Below are positions 46,196-59,201 of a DNA stretch of 64,000 bases, one piece after another. Numbering within the stretch: position 1 is the stretch's first letter; each line of letters starts with the position of its first letter. Origin of the DNA: Clavulina sp. PMI_390 (Eukaryota; Basidiomycota; Agaricomycetes; Cantharellales; Hydnaceae); contig WIDE01000015.1 of the NCBI GenBank assembly GCA_015039315.1, positions 426,936 to 490,935 on the forward strand, read 5' to 3'. Under the pieces are notes generated by a model, which saw nothing but the letters and a program-made list of their open reading frames with translations, had not been told where the DNA came from and did no database searches. Both the position numbers and the translations under genes were made by a program.

Positions 46196-49100
46196 TTACC
46201 CTCCATCTCCACCTTCCTTTCCGCTCCCGTCCTTGCTATCTTTGTCCTTCATCCCAAATGCCGCTTTCAGTGACAGCTTTATCCTCTTCGCCGCACCACC
46301 AGCTGCTTTTCCAACGCTCCCGGTCCCAGTAGTCGAACCTTCGTCAGACGAGGACTCTGCTCCAGCTGACGACTCGCGGGACTTGCCCTTATCTTTCAGA
46401 GCAGGCGAGATGGAACGCACGATTGTGCTGCCAAGACTCTTGCGCTGCGAACGAGTCGTAGCCGAGCGCGTCATGAGCGTCGAGAACACCTCGTCATCCT
46501 CGTCCTCATCGTCTTCTCGGCGACGCTTCAGTTGTGGAGCGGAAGGCGTTGGTGTGGGTGATGTTGGTTGAGCGGCGGTGGAGGTGGATGTCGAGGCGGT
46601 GGGTGAGGAGGCGGGAGAGGCTGTGGAAGGAAATGGGACCGAGTTGCTGCTGCTGCCATTGACAGCTTTTGAAGTGGATGCGGACAGATCTGTAGAGGCC
46701 AGATTCGGGGATGATTCTGAACGTTGTGCCGCCCGATGTGTGGAGATATTGGTGCCAGAGGATTTGAGAACAACTGGTGTTGACGGAGACCCGGCATCCG
46801 TCGCAGATGTATTAGGCTTGCCATTCTCCACTCCGGTGACGGCGGGCATTGGCCCAATGATCGTGTAGTCATCATCTTCATCGTCAACATCGTCCTCACC
46901 ATAATCCAAAAGGCTACGCATGGGCAGCATCTGGGGAACAGCAATGGGCTTACTGCTGCTTGGTGCAGGGCTGACAGGGGAAGAAGGCATTGGGGTATCT
47001 GGTCGCGCCACAGGACTCGGGCTCGATGGTGATGAGGCAGCTGCTGCAGCTGCGCGTGAAGCTGAGCGAGTGGTCCGTCCTGCCGCTGCACCTGCTTTGC
47101 TACCCGATGCAGGTGACGCGGCACCACCATTGTTCTTGGTTGCTGTGGGAGATGCTCGCACATTCCTCTTGTTAGCAGGTGCTTTCCCACTTGAAGGAGA
47201 CTGTGATCCAGATGCCGCTGCGGCTGCGGCCCCTGACTGCATTTGCATGGCCCAGCGTGTCTGACTCGCGCCCATCTCATCCATCCCACCAATGCCCACT
47301 CCAAATGGTGACTCCTCCGCTGCTGCCAACGCTGCAGCGTCGTCCTCGTCGTCGTCGGCATTGAAATAGGACTCCTCTTCCGCCTCCATATTGGTGCCTT
47401 GTCCCCACTTGCGGGAGTCGCTGCTACTGAGCGAGGTATCCCCGACAGCATTTGCGTTGGCTGTAGGCGTCGTGGGCACTTGAGGAGCAGTGTTCATTTC
47501 CCAGCGGTGGACGAATGCTCTGAAGCGCGGGCCGACAAGATCCTTTTGGGCAAGTTCAAGGACCCTGTCTTCATACTTCTCCATAATGTGAGTCATCGGA
47601 AGACGAAGATTATCCTGGAGCCCGAGAAGACCAAATCAGATGCGCGCTCCATGGAGTTGTTAAGATGATTGTGGCAAATTACCTTGCGAATGTGCTCAAA
47701 GAACTCTTGACACGAGGCGCTGACGAGGTTATCGCGATCGGCTTCCTCCGCAGCCAGCGCGAGGATGGGCGAGAAGCACTCTTGTTTAATCAAATGCCGG
47801 ATGACAAAGTGGTTGTTAATGCGGATGCATGTTCTGAAATATCGCAGTGCCGCTGGAATCATGGTGATTCAAGGTGAGTCAGGGAGCGGGTCAGGATGAT
47901 TCACAAATAAACTTACCGAGGCGCATATGCTTATCCCTCGTTCTTAACAGCGTCGCGATCTTGGACGATATGCCACACGATAGGATGAAGTACTGACTGC
48001 GGTGTGAATGCTGGATCAGCATTGAGCACAGTAGGTCGCATAAGAACAAGAACAAAGCTGCCTGCTCCCGGGTCAGTCTCAGAATTCGCTCTAATGGCGG
48101 GTAAGTGATAGGCACGTTAGAGGGCGATAGGCTGGGTCTATGATGAATGACTCACCACGGAGGTTCTTCCAATCGTCGAGATCAAGCAGAGGCTTGTAGA
48201 AACTCTGGATGATGGCGGTGTCGTAAAACACAGGGAAGAAGTGCTCGTTGATGGGGTCTTCGCGCAGTTTGATAAGACTCGCTCCCTTGGCCTATGAAAC
48301 ATTCATTAGTCAGTTCGTTGGCTTTCCGTCAACGCTCATGAAAAAAGACCACATACATCGGCGGTGTGCAGGTCCATTGTTGGCGGAGGCGTCTCCAACA
48401 ACAACCGGATAGCATCGCCAATTTGATTCCGGAACGGCAGGTCTCTGGAGCCACCCAGTCTCGCAATAAGAGCCTTCATCAAATGCGGCGGCTCTCCATT
48501 GCCCACAAGCTTATTCGACCCAGCCCCAGTCAGCGCACTCCCGCTCCCACCAGCCCCTGTACTGAACGAGCCTCCAGGGGTGACGGGCTTCCCAGACGCA
48601 GGGACCGGTTCCCCAGCTCGTGCCTTCTCCTGCTCCTTCTCGAGCGCCTTGACGCGTTCATTCTGCCGTACGATATGCGCGCGCACGCCCGCGACGTTGA
48701 ACTCAGCCAGAAGGATGAAGACCTCTGCAACCATATCAAGCAGGCTAGGATCTGGGTCTGGAGCGGCAAGGGCTTGAGATTGGGCTGTAGGGGGAAGGAT
48801 AGAGATAGTTGGAACGGATGTTGATGATGAAGGGGCAGATGTGGAGGACGGGCCGTTGCTGGTGGGGAGGGTAGGGGAAGGAATGGACGACGACGAGGGA
48901 GGGAGGGTGGATTCCTCGAGTGGGACACGGAGAGCCCACTCAAGAGCGAAAAGTAGGCCGCGCTCTACCAGCACCCGATACAAAGTCAGGCGAGTGGGAA
49001 TTTGCACATTTTTAGCCATCATGCACAGTTGATGGATGAAACGGACCACATCGCCCTTTGTGCTAGGGGACACCACGCCATTCGCCTTTGTCTGCAGGGG

Positions 49101-51382
49101 TAGATCGTTCATCAAGTCCGCGCCAGAGCCCTCTTCCTCTTTTGCGTTTTGTGATGATGAAGGGATGGTAGATGTTGGGGACTGTGGAGGAGAGGGAGCA
49201 TTTTCTCGTCCTTTGCCACCTGCTCCGTTCACAGTAGGTGCCCCAAATAGACCACTTAGATCACCTAGCCCCCCTCCACTCGTAGAACCGCTAGCCTTCA
49301 GGATATCTTCATCCGTCACAAAGCTCTTGAACAATGAGCTGAGGAAGCTCGAGTCAGCCACCACGTTATTGATGATATCAATCTGGTTGAACAGGATGAA
49401 CGAATTGAGGACGTTGAACGTGCTGTCGTCGATAACCCGCGCGAGTACCACATCTTTGAGGAACTGGAGGCGATACGTTTGCGAAATCTTGCGCTGTATT
49501 GCGGGGTCTCGGAATTCGAAGCTGCGTTGGTATTGGGCCGAGTTCTTGAGAAAGTCGCGATATGCTGCCTTGAACGTTGGGAACTCGGGATCGTCTAGCC
49601 GACAGTAAGAGAGCATTATGAGTGTCATAGGCGTTACAGGCAGCGCAAGGAACGTTGGTGGAGTGATTGGCATAGCATATATGACGCCGCAGGGAATGAG
49701 TTCATTGCGAGATAGAGATGGAGATTTTGCAGTGGCAGTGAAGCGATCAGTTTGTGGGACGGGAGCAAATCGATCAGTCCTCGACAGCATAATTGGAGGT
49801 GCATTGGCGGAAGCACTCACATTCTAATATCCCTACGACCCCAGGAAATATATCTTCGTGCAGGACGTAATCATATATCCCTGTGTCATTCAAAGATACT
49901 AATGCGGAAGAAACATCATCCAGTTAGACAAAGTGGCGTTGAAGGGACGCAGTTCTGGTCGAAGATGGGCAGATGGGAGAGGAACATAGACTCTTACAAA
50001 TAGTTTGCATGATACCATGAAGAGCGTGCAGGTCTGGTAAGCTCTCGAGGTCTTCAGCTTGGTCCATAACATCGATTAACGACTTGATGTAGTCCTACAT
50101 GACCAGACGAGCGAGGTGAGCAAAGATGAAGGATTTAGAGGGATATGTGTCCAGAGCAGCTGGCTCAAGCGATGCGGGAGTAGCATATAGGCAGGGGACA
50201 GACAGAGAACGTACCTCATTCAAGATGTACTCGCAAACGCGCTCTCGCCCATGTATTGTTTTAGCAATTGCTTTGATTGCTGTGTCTAGGTCTGGAATCA
50301 TGCCCAGTGTAGGCTCAGGCAGCCTACCGGACGCAATAATCGATGCGACTGTAAGCCGCGAGGATTCGCCCCCGCTTGAGCTGAACGAGGAGTTGGGGTC
50401 TGTTTGGCCTGTGATGTTGGTATGACGAGGGGGGTCGTGCGACAAGGTTAGAGGTGATATCAATGGGGAAGAGGGGAGAAAATGACTAGCCTTTACCTCG
50501 GAAGTGGCGTTGGACTTCGAGAACGAAATCCCAAATCTCCGAGCAGCCTTCCATGTCCTGAAAGCTGAGAGCATAGTCCGTTCCATCTGGTTCCGTCCAG
50601 ACGATAAGCGTATCTTCATAGAAACGACATGTGAGACCTGGATAGACTTTAGCAGAATCTTTACTAGCACACCTTGCTGCTTTTGATAGACGTCTGATGC
50701 ATGAATTTCGGAGCGCAGCAGCTCGACGTCGTTCATCTCGCTTTTCGCGACGATGGCAGCCGTATCAAGGTCTTCGTCATATACGCCGGTACATAATGCG
50801 GTACCACGATCTGTCCATGTTGAGCCTACGAGCTCGTATACCTGTATTTGAGACGAAAATAGATCGAGGCGGAGGCGGGCATATGCATGAGTCAACGAGG
50901 GGTCATACGACACACAATAAAAAGCGCAAGATGAAACGCGCCTTGACGCGACGCATGTCGACCATCCAGTCGTCAGCAGACCAGTCTGGGTCTGAGCCAC
51001 CCCCCGAGCCGTCGTCAGAGGTGCCGGCCCCGGCATGGCCATTCGTATGGTGAGTCGGGCTGAGGGGAGTATCGTCGATGTCCATCTCGTCTATTGTACC
51101 AAGGCCGTCCGGCATTTGTGGAGCAGGGTCGACAGTGATGACTGCAGGCGGGGTGTTGTCTATGGGGGCGGTGACGGGCCTCAGAGGGATATTGGAGGGG
51201 CTGAGAGCCATAGAGGGCTGGTGGGGGTCAAGGGGAAGGTCATTGTCAAACGAGGAGGAAGGGTCAGAGGAAGCGGCAGTGGACGACGCAGAAGGGTCCT
51301 GGTTGGGCGAATCAGGGGGTGTTGGACTGACGCGTGGGGAGGAAACGGGTGTCGGAGGAGGAGAGTCTTTCTTCTGCGGCAT
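46196..51382 (-). CDS. Protein phosphatase 4 regulatory subunit 3 (PSY2/SMEK)
   Basis: Multi-exon gene starting at ATG 51382. After about 150 disordered residues comes the PH/EVH1-like domain: VYELVGSTWTDRGTALCTGV, then EIHASDVYQKQQGVLV. The SMEK helical repeats follow: DPEFPTFKAAYRDFLKNSAQ, QRKISQTYRLQFLKDVVLAR, VLNSFILFNQIDIINNVVAD, FIHQLCMMAKNVQIP, AEVFILLAEFNVAG, RNQIGDAIRLLLETP, INEHFFPVFYDTAIIQSFYK, and CIRINNHFVIRHLIKQECFS. The C-terminal exon (46196-47596) ends in a long Ala/Ser/Pro-rich, then basic tail (KRIKLSLKAAFGMK). The subunit targets the PP4 (Pph3) phosphatase to nuclear substrates such as DNA-damage checkpoint proteins. An unusual low-complexity insert interrupts the repeats around 48490-49310. 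Confidence 0.92.
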
Positions 51383-52163
51383 AGCGTGCGGTCACGCCCT
51401 CTGGCGTGTTGTTTTGTTTACACCCGGGGAGGGGGGGCCACACACAGCACACAACTGTGGACAGCGTTGCTACGCGTCAACGGCACAGAAGCACAGCAAG
51501 CGGCGTGGTGATGAAGAGGCGCTTATTCTGGAACAGGATGTTCGTAGTGGGTGGTGCAGGAGGGTCGTCCGAAGGTGTCGCGCGCCTCGTTTGAATCGGC
51601 GTCGCTTGTCAAGAAAACGATTCTTTACGGAGGCAAACAACAACAAAGCGTCACGTGACAGCATTAAGGGATCCGATGACCCCACGAGGGTTCCGCATGG
51701 ACGAGACGAGATTAGATGAGGGGCGATGACGATTGTCAATGAGCTTACTTTGTAACTAGTCTACCATACTGAATTACACAACCCGTCACCCGGATACGCG
51801 CTCTGGATCGAGATTGCGTGAAGCCGGGGACCCAAGCTGACTTTCGGACCTCCGCTGGATCTGCTTCCGACCCCGACCGACACTGTACAAGTGCACTCCC
51901 TCTTGAGCAATATGACTCAGGCGTGGAAGGAGGCGCTTTGCCACGCGACACAAAATGAACTCTATGACGTCCTGCGGCCAGTTTTACTAGTCAGCAACTC
52001 AAATATGGCGCATTTCGTGAAGCCAAAACACTGAACCCGTGTTCCGAATTTATCCGGCCTTCGCTTGCTGCTTTCTATACTTAAGCTTCCAACTCTTGCT
52101 GACTCGTCGATCACCACCACTCCACACAACCTCACTCACATACACCCCTCTTAATCACTACTT
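51383..52163. promoter_or_regulatory. Divergent promoter region PSY2 / RCF2
   Basis: Upstream regions of two divergent genes. Close to the RCF2 start (52070-52160) it is CT-rich with repeated CAC steps, typical of a strong fungal core promoter. No gene lies inside. Confidence 0.5.
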
Positions 52164-53396
52164 ATGAAGGTCGAGCTTTCAGAGTCGTATTTCATGAAGC
52201 TGTCAGTCTGACGTGCTGGCTTTGTGTTTGGCAGGTCCTTACCAAGGAGGAAGAGGATGAGCACTACAATGTCGTCCTCAAGGGCGGTGTCAAAGGCTTT
52301 GCTTACAGCTCAGCAGTAGCCATTCCTGCCTCCTTTTATCTGAATCGAGTGTGGCCTGTTAGTATCTGTGTTTTCGATGCGCATCCATGTTCGCTCATAA
52401 CCGGCTTTGTTGCAGTACTACCGTCGACTCCCTCTCTCCCTAAAAGCCCTCGGTGTCATTACTGTAACCGTCCCAGCATGCGTTATCAAAGCAGAATGGG
52501 ACTCTCTAGACTATGAGAAGGCCCAGTGGAATGATATCGGTCTGGCTGAGATGCAGGCCGAGAAACGCCTCGAGGAACAGCGCGTGGCGAAACTCGACGA
52601 CAGAGAAAAATGGGTGGATTGGGCTCGCCAGCGCAGGTGCGTGTCTGCCTCTGTTTTCTATGGCTTCCTTTGATGATCCTGCGTCTGTGTGATACTAACT
52701 TCCATCGCCTGTTTGCAGATACTCAATCGTTGGAGCGTCATGGGCTCTCAGCATGGCGGTCGCCTTCGGGATAGTTATGCGCAATCCGTACGTCTCTTCC
52801 CCACTACAAGGCTATTCAAGCCCAGCTAGCGATCGATTCGGGTGCATTGGACGTGGGGCGCACCAACCTCGGGCAGATACCCTCCGCCTGCGTGCGGGCC
52901 CGTTGCCCGTACCATTGCCACACTGTCTAAATCCCCTTCACTCGCCTCGGCTTTCCAGATAATCACTCTCGCGTAAAATGCTCTAGATTGCTGATTCGTC
53001 TTCTTTCTCTGTGTGCAGGTACCAAACCTTCCCACAAAAGATTGTCCAGGCCCGCATGTGGGCGCAAGGTACTGTATCGACTTCCCTGCCATTCCTTGCG
53101 GAGTCGCCACAACTTACGGCATAATCTTTCTTCTGTGCGCTGTGATTTGTCGTTCGTGGATTAGGTCTCACTGTCGGCGTCCTGATTGCATCCGCCGGTC
53201 TCGCCACGACCGAGGCGAAGAGCGCTCGGAGCGCGAACCGTGTGGACCACTCATGGGCACTCATTGTGAGTCTATTATTCATCCACGGTCCAGCAATGAG
53301 ATGTGACTAATTGTTTCTCTTTCAAAGCTTGAGCAACAACGGAGAGAGGAGGAGCAGAGGAAAGCTGCGGCAGCTAGACAAAGCACATCAGCATGA
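52164..53396 (+). CDS. Respiratory supercomplex factor Rcf2-like, HIG1 domain
   Basis: Seven exons: 52164-52169, 52235-52357, 52416-52636, 52719-52787, 53019-53068, 53165-53265 and 53328-53396, giving 212 residues. The joined start MKVLTKEEEDEHYNVVLKGG matches yeast Rcf2 (MKILTQDEIE..LKGG), which supports a first coding exon of just six bases (ATGAAG). The C-terminal half is a HIG1 domain: YSIVGASWALSMAVAFGIVM, RNPYQTFPQKIVQARMWAQG, LTVGVLIASAGLATTEAK. The protein sits in the inner mitochondrial membrane and tunes cytochrome c oxidase and III-IV supercomplexes. The donor after ATGAAG is GTCGAG, a weak site. Confidence 0.9.
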
Positions 53397-53823
53397 ACAC
53401 CTCCATAGTCTACATCTCATAATGTACACACTAATCAAAGTTAATTTCACGCAATAAACGCATTTGTTTGGGCACACTTTATATGTGTGCTATCAGTTCC
53501 TTTGAAGGTCTGGTGAAGAAGAACCTGCGATGGGTTACCGGGGCTTCTCAATGGCTTCCGCAATGCACAAATTCCCCAATATAAATCTTGAGCTGCAGTC
53601 ATTTTGAGGTCAATATTAGTAGGGATATTGTTGCACATTGCAATGAAGAATATGGAGAAAGGACGACAAAGGCCAAAGGTGGTCTCCAGTGGCTGTGCAA
53701 AGCGCTTGCGCGCAGCCAAACAGTGGTCCACAGCCTCGCGCCGTGACACGGTTGGCCCACCACCCTCCCTGCGCGGCTTTGTAGTTTTCGCCAGGCGCTC
53801 GAACGTGATAGAAGACGAGCGCG
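53397..53823. other. Intergenic region
   Basis: 3' flank of RCF2 and promoter of the FG-repeat gene. No gene was recognised. Confidence 0.5.
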
Positions 53824-56800
53824 ATGGCCAGTCCCCCAGTCAACTTTGACGATCTATTCGACGACTCGGACGACGTTTTGCAGCAGGCAGGGAGCATCTT
53901 CACCACTGCAAACGCGCCTCCTGCAACCACCCCAGCTCTTAAACATCTCCCTGTGCAACGCGTCTCGCCTACCGCTGCATTTCTCTCAGCGAATCTTTTC
54001 ACCCTTCTTGTTGCCTCTTTGGCCGTGACAGTCGTCTTCTGGGGCTACTCTCTGTGGAGTGATGCGCGTCGACGTCAGCGAGAAGAGTTCTACCAATTGT
54101 AAGTTATCTTCGACGATCTATGACAACTGGTATTTCCAATTTGACTAAATGTCTTCTTCAGAGAACATCGACGCCGCCATGGAATCCCGGATGATGACAA
54201 GAGGCCATGGAACGAGGCATACCCAGCGGCTCTGGAGCGACGTCGTCCTAAACCGTCCTTACGGCCTGGTCCCAAACCTTCTGCAGCCTCAATTGCTTCC
54301 AGCAGCAGCTCCTATGATCCGTATGGGCGCAGCATTAGAGACCAGCTGATTACTGAGCAAAATGCTCGAAGTAAGTTTCTTGATGACTCGGACCTAGCCC
54401 CCTTGGAAGCTTGGGTGCTTACTACTACCTCCATAGTCGAACGAGCCAACTTTGAGAAGCAATTCGCTGCACAGAATCCCTCAAGTCAGGAGACGGCATA
54501 CCCTGGTCCGTTGACCCTCAATCGGTGAGATATCCTGCCAGAAAAATTTCCCGTGCAACCACTAAATTTTCGCCTCACACAACAGTGTCCGTTCTTCAGC
54601 TATGCAAGAAGCTCAAGGACGCTCCGTGTCGCCGGTCAAACGCCCAGCCTCACCTCAGAGGGGTGCTTCCTCGCAGCCAAGTCGGCAGGGTGGCCTGCTC
54701 GCGAACGGTCACACGAACGGACACCTCAAAACGAATGGACGCAAACGTCTCTTCATGGATCCTCGGGAGGAAGAAGACACTCACGGACAGTCAGGCGCCG
54801 AGACTAGCGACGACCAAACCACGTTCTCATTGCCAAAGCGGCAGAGGGTTAACACGTGGGGCGCGGAATCCCAGCACGCGGTAAGCCGGATTTGGGTGTC
54901 ACAAGCTGTGCTTGACGACTCTTTTCTGACGCTGCATGCACAGGTCGTCTTTACTCAACGTGCAGAAAAGCGTGCGGCCGATGACGATGAATCAGCGAAC
55001 GTGAAGCGTAAGCGACCAGCGGTGAAGCATGAGGATCAGCCAAAAGTTTCAGCAAATCCTGTCACACCTCGAGGACCCAACGCAGTTCCTATTGGCCGTC
55101 TCAAGGTGCTGAAAGGTGGCCGGCCCTCAGTTACTTTTGCACCTACCCCTCCTGAGCTCTCTGGTCCTGGTTCGGCCCCCGCGCCTCTACCGCCTATTGA
55201 GACGCGTGGCCAGAAACGAGATCATGATGATATCGAATCTGTGGTTGATGGTGGTGATGAACCTACTCCTCGCGCTGCGGCAACAAATGGGCAACGTGCT
55301 CGCAAGAGAGGGCGAGGAGACACCGTGACGCCTTCACCCGAGAAAAAGGCTAAGACCAAGAGCAAGGCTGCGCCGCCCTCTGATGCTGGTGATCTTGATG
55401 TCGATCCTTTATGTGCTGGCCACAAGGTCGGTGAAATCTGGGAGTCTGGAAATATGAAGTTCAAGGTTGGCCCAGATGGCCATCGACTACGGGCTGGCCT
55501 CATCAAAGAGCGTCGGCCCAAGTATCACATGGTAAGCATGTCATTCCAGAACGTTTGGTTTCCTGGACATTCTTTTCTAACTGATCGCCCTATTGATGTA
55601 GCCTTCCGATTCCATTCATCGTGACCACACTGCGATGATAGAGGTTACTGTAGAGAAGTGGTACAACGATGAAGACTACGCCGCTGCCAAAGCAGCTGGC
55701 GACTTTGCTTGGCAAGAAGAGCCAGTGCCTAGCTCGCCCTCCAAGTTGAACTCGGCGCGTTCCTCGTCAAGCTTCTGGGATGCTCCGAGCTCGTCAGCCT
55801 TCGTCAGCACAGATGGAGAAGTTAACCCCTTTGCACGCGAGTCACCTGGGAGGTTCGGCCCTACTCGTACTCGTGTTTCATTAGGCTCGCCAGCTGCTGT
55901 CCCCAAGGGTGGCCGTAGAACTGCTTCGACGCGGTGGCAGAAGCAACAAGCGGAGGCAGAGGCACTCAAGAGGATTCATGAGGCAAAGCGAGCTCAGGAA
56001 GAGGCTGCTGCAAAAGCGAAAGCCGCTGCGTCACCCGCCCCCGCCCCCTCTTCTTCTCTCGCCCCGACAACCACAGTGTCGGCGTTCCCGGCTGCCCCTG
56101 CGCTGTCGCTCCCTTCGCTGGGTCAGGACAAGAGCAAGCTTGGAGCTCCTTCAGACAAGAGCGGGGATCAGGGGAAACCAAACCTCTTTGCTGGTTTTGG
56201 TAAGACGGAGCCTCCCAAACCCGTTCCCTCCCTCTTTTCTCCACTCGCGCCATCCGCTCCAACCGGTGCTGCTGCTGCGCCCAAGCCCTCTACCCTTGCG
56301 CCACCCGTGACTTCAAGCTCAGCTGCGAAGCCATTGTTTAGCCTTGCCCCGCCAGCCTCCTCCCCCGCGGCTGCGCCAGCTGCATCGCCGTTCGCTCTTG
56401 CACCCCCTGCAACAACTCCCTCCGCCCTCAACCCTTCTGCGCCCTCACCTGCGGCCCCTGGCTCGTCGATGTTCACTTTCCTCCCTGTACCTAAACCTGC
56501 TGGGAGCAGCAACCCATCCGCCCCCGCCCCTACCCCTACCCCTACCTCCGCATTCCCGACTTTCCCTTCGTCAGCCTCTGCTTCGAATCCCTTCGCCGCA
56601 GCACCCAAGGCTCCGGCGGCATCCTCTCCAGCTCCATCCACCACTGGTGCACCTCAGGCAGGAGCAGAATTAGTTCTCGTCCCTGGTCAAGCACCTGGGA
56701 GCGTTGGCCCTAGTTTGTTTGGCGCTAGTGGTTTGCTTGAGACGAAGGGTGGTTCGCTTATGGGGCGGACGGACTCATCGAGTTCATCGTTTGGGACCCC

Positions 56801-57608
56801 GACCGTCGTTGCGGACTCGCAATCTAGCAATGGTTCCAACGCCACACTGGTTGCAAAACCTTCGGGAATAAATGGGAGCTCCTCAGCAGCAGGAGGACCC
56901 ACTTCATTCTTCGGCGCGGCCCCAGCTGCCTCATCACCTGCGCCATCACCCTTCAGCACCGCCAACTCTGGCGCACCGAGTATGTTTGGGGCGAAGCCTG
57001 ACGCGCCAGGCCTCTCTCTGAAAGGAGCAGCCAGCGCCTTCCCAGCCGCGAATGGCTCTACCAATCTGTTCGCATTTGGTGCTACAACGAATGGGAATGG
57101 TGCCGCGTCTGCTGCTGGGAGCATGAACAAAAAGTGGACGAACCCAGATCTGGCAAAGAAGGACGACGCTACCAATGGGGCCCCTGCCCCTGCCACTAAT
57201 GGAACGCCTGCAAACATTTTCGGGACAGGGGCGTCTACACCCACTGGCATTTTCGGCGGCGCATCGACCGCGTTTGGCCAACCGGCTAACGGTGCTGCGG
57301 CGAAGCCTAATCCCTTCCAGACTGGCCCCGTCGAGCCTAGCCCATCTACACCTAAAAGCACTTTTGGTGCGCCTGCTTTCGGGCAACCTGGCGGTCTATT
57401 TGGCGGAGGCGCCAATGGTACCACTTCCCCCAACTCGTCTGCAGCCGGTGCCGCGCCGACGCCAACAGCCTGGGTACCACCAGTTGCCGATAACCCCTTC
57501 AGCCCAACTTCTTCTATGTTTGGAGGGCGTGGGCCTCCGGGAGTCGTCGCTGCTGGCGCACGATCGAGATCCCGAAGCTCTCGCCCACCCACTCGCCCGC
57601 CTCGTTAA
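53824..57608 (+). CDS. Membrane-anchored FG-repeat protein, nucleoporin-like (POM121-like layout)
   Basis: Six exons (53824-54098, 54162-54370, 54437-54524, 54586-54880, 54944-55531, 55602-57608); phases close, 1153 residues. A single membrane helix lies near residues 52-77 (SANLFTLLVASLAVTVVFWG), followed by a basic stretch ARRRQREEF. The middle part carries NLS-like clusters (VKRKRPAVKH, EKKAKTKSKA). A segment that looks folded follows: HKVGEIWESGNMKFKVGPDG, HRTAMIEV-like IHRDHTAMIEVTVEKWYNDE. The C-terminal 450 residues are Ala/Pro/Ser-rich with more than a dozen FG dipeptides, such as NIFGTGAS, GIFGGAS, FGAPAFGQPGGLFGGG and SMFGG. This suggests a pore-membrane nucleoporin. No known fungal Nup is identified by me; a nuclear envelope role is inferred. 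Confidence 0.8.
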
Positions 57609-58248
57609 TATTATTTACCTGCTGTGATCGCGCCAATTCGACTGCCTATTTATCTGTCTCCTTCAGAACAATGGATGTTATGTCGTCCTCAAATTGCATC
57701 TTGCCCTTGCATCATTGTATCTATTCTTTCCTCGCCTTCTGTTGTTGTTGACAATCGATTTCGGACCGGCTACGTCCTTCTCTCTGTCTTTTGCTCCCTG
57801 GGGATCACCTACGGATGCTTGATATCGCCTCTTAAGTCTCTAACTAACCATGGGCATCAGTTGTGTTCTTGAGGTGTGTGTTTGGTCATGTGTCAGTTCT
57901 GCCAGACTACATCGAGCTCTGATCAGCCAGCTCACTCACAAATCGAGTAGTTATAAAGATGATCACAGGCTGGCTAGAGTTTATTTCTGGACCCTCGAAA
58001 ATTTGATCAGATTCCAGCTTGTTGCGCGGCATGGAGCATCGACGAATGGCGGCAATCGCGGTGGTTTCAACCTGAACGCGGCAGTGTCAGATAGTGCCAT
58101 CCCACCAACAATTCACTACGAGCTTGAGAAAACGTATAAGTAAAGGCACGATCGGGGGTCTCCTTCATCAACGACCCTTCAGACAATCATTCTCCTCACT
58201 CGCCAATTTCTTTCTCCCCGTTTCTCTCCCGCATACACACATTCGATC
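57609..58248. other. Intergenic region
   Basis: 3' UTR of the FG-repeat gene and promoter of the next. The last 80 bp before 58249 are CT-rich, promoter-like. Confidence 0.5.
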
Positions 58249-59201
58249 ATGGATTCTTACTATCGCTTCGGCCCCATCATGGGCACTCGCCGCTTCGACT
58301 ATACCCCCACGACCTCCGTCAAGCCTCTTATCCACTCTCAGCGAACCATCACTGCCAACCCAGTAGCGAAGACCACCTCTTGGGCTCAGTACTTCTTCGG
58401 CAATCCTCAAGTTCAGCCATCTCCCCTTTCTGCCAACGCCGCCACTGAGGCTCCTATTGTTTCTCCGAACGGCATCACCCCTGCTATTTCTACCATTGCG
58501 GTGATGAACCTAGAGCTCACGATGGAGGAGGTCAAATATCCTGAGCTGCCCCTAGCCGGAACGCTCACGTCCAGCAGGCCTGTTGCTGAGCGGTCAAAGT
58601 GAGCATTTAGCCCCATTTCTCCAAATCCTTATGCACATATATTGACCGCCTTCTCAGCTCTGCATTCAGTGAAGACTCTATTTATACGGATAACTCCAGT
58701 CTATCCAGCTCGCACTCTTCGACCTCTTCTTGCACTTCGGTCGATAGCGAGGACGACGACGAAGGTATTTCGCGCTACACGGTGGCGGAGAAGGATAAAG
58801 TGCGAGAATACCCTGCCTTCTCTTTCGATTTTGAGGTCGAGGACGATGACGATGATGAGGATAGCGATGACGAGGACGACGAGATCGACTGCGATATTCA
58901 GGCTGCTATGATCTTCACTTCGAACCCTGAATCTTGGAACGCTCTGGCCGGCCGTGACCTCTCTCTACCTGACGGTATCCGGTATGTGTACGAGTGGCAG
59001 CGTGGCATGCACCGCCATAGCTTTCCTGCTCTCGCCAGCCTTACCCCCAAGCTCGCTCAGGACTCTGGGGCTATCGACAGTGTCATCGACCCTCTAAAAC
59101 AGACGCTAGCTTCGACGATCGGCCATCTTTTCCTTCAAGAACTAAAGCACGCACTCACCTGGCAGAACTACATCGACTGGTCCTATATCGCCTTCTTTTG
59201 A
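58249..59201 (+). CDS. Acidic protein of unknown function
   Basis: Two exons, 58249-58598 and 58658-59201, 297 residues. The N-terminal region has MDSYYRFGPIMGTRRFDYTP and TTSWAQYFFGNPQ. The middle is a Ser-rich, then extremely acidic stretch (FEVEDDDDDEDSDDEDDEID, near 58830-58890). The C-terminal 110 residues look ordered: FTSNPESWNALAGRDLSLPD, GIRYVYEWQRGMHRHSFPAL, GHLFLQELKHALTWQNYIDW. I recognise no family. It may be specific to basidiomycetes or to this lineage. Confidence 0.72.

Noticed and set aside
56168..57592. Long minus-strand open frames rich in Ala and Gly.
   Set aside because: They mirror the low-complexity FG-repeat exon on the plus strand and have no motifs of their own.
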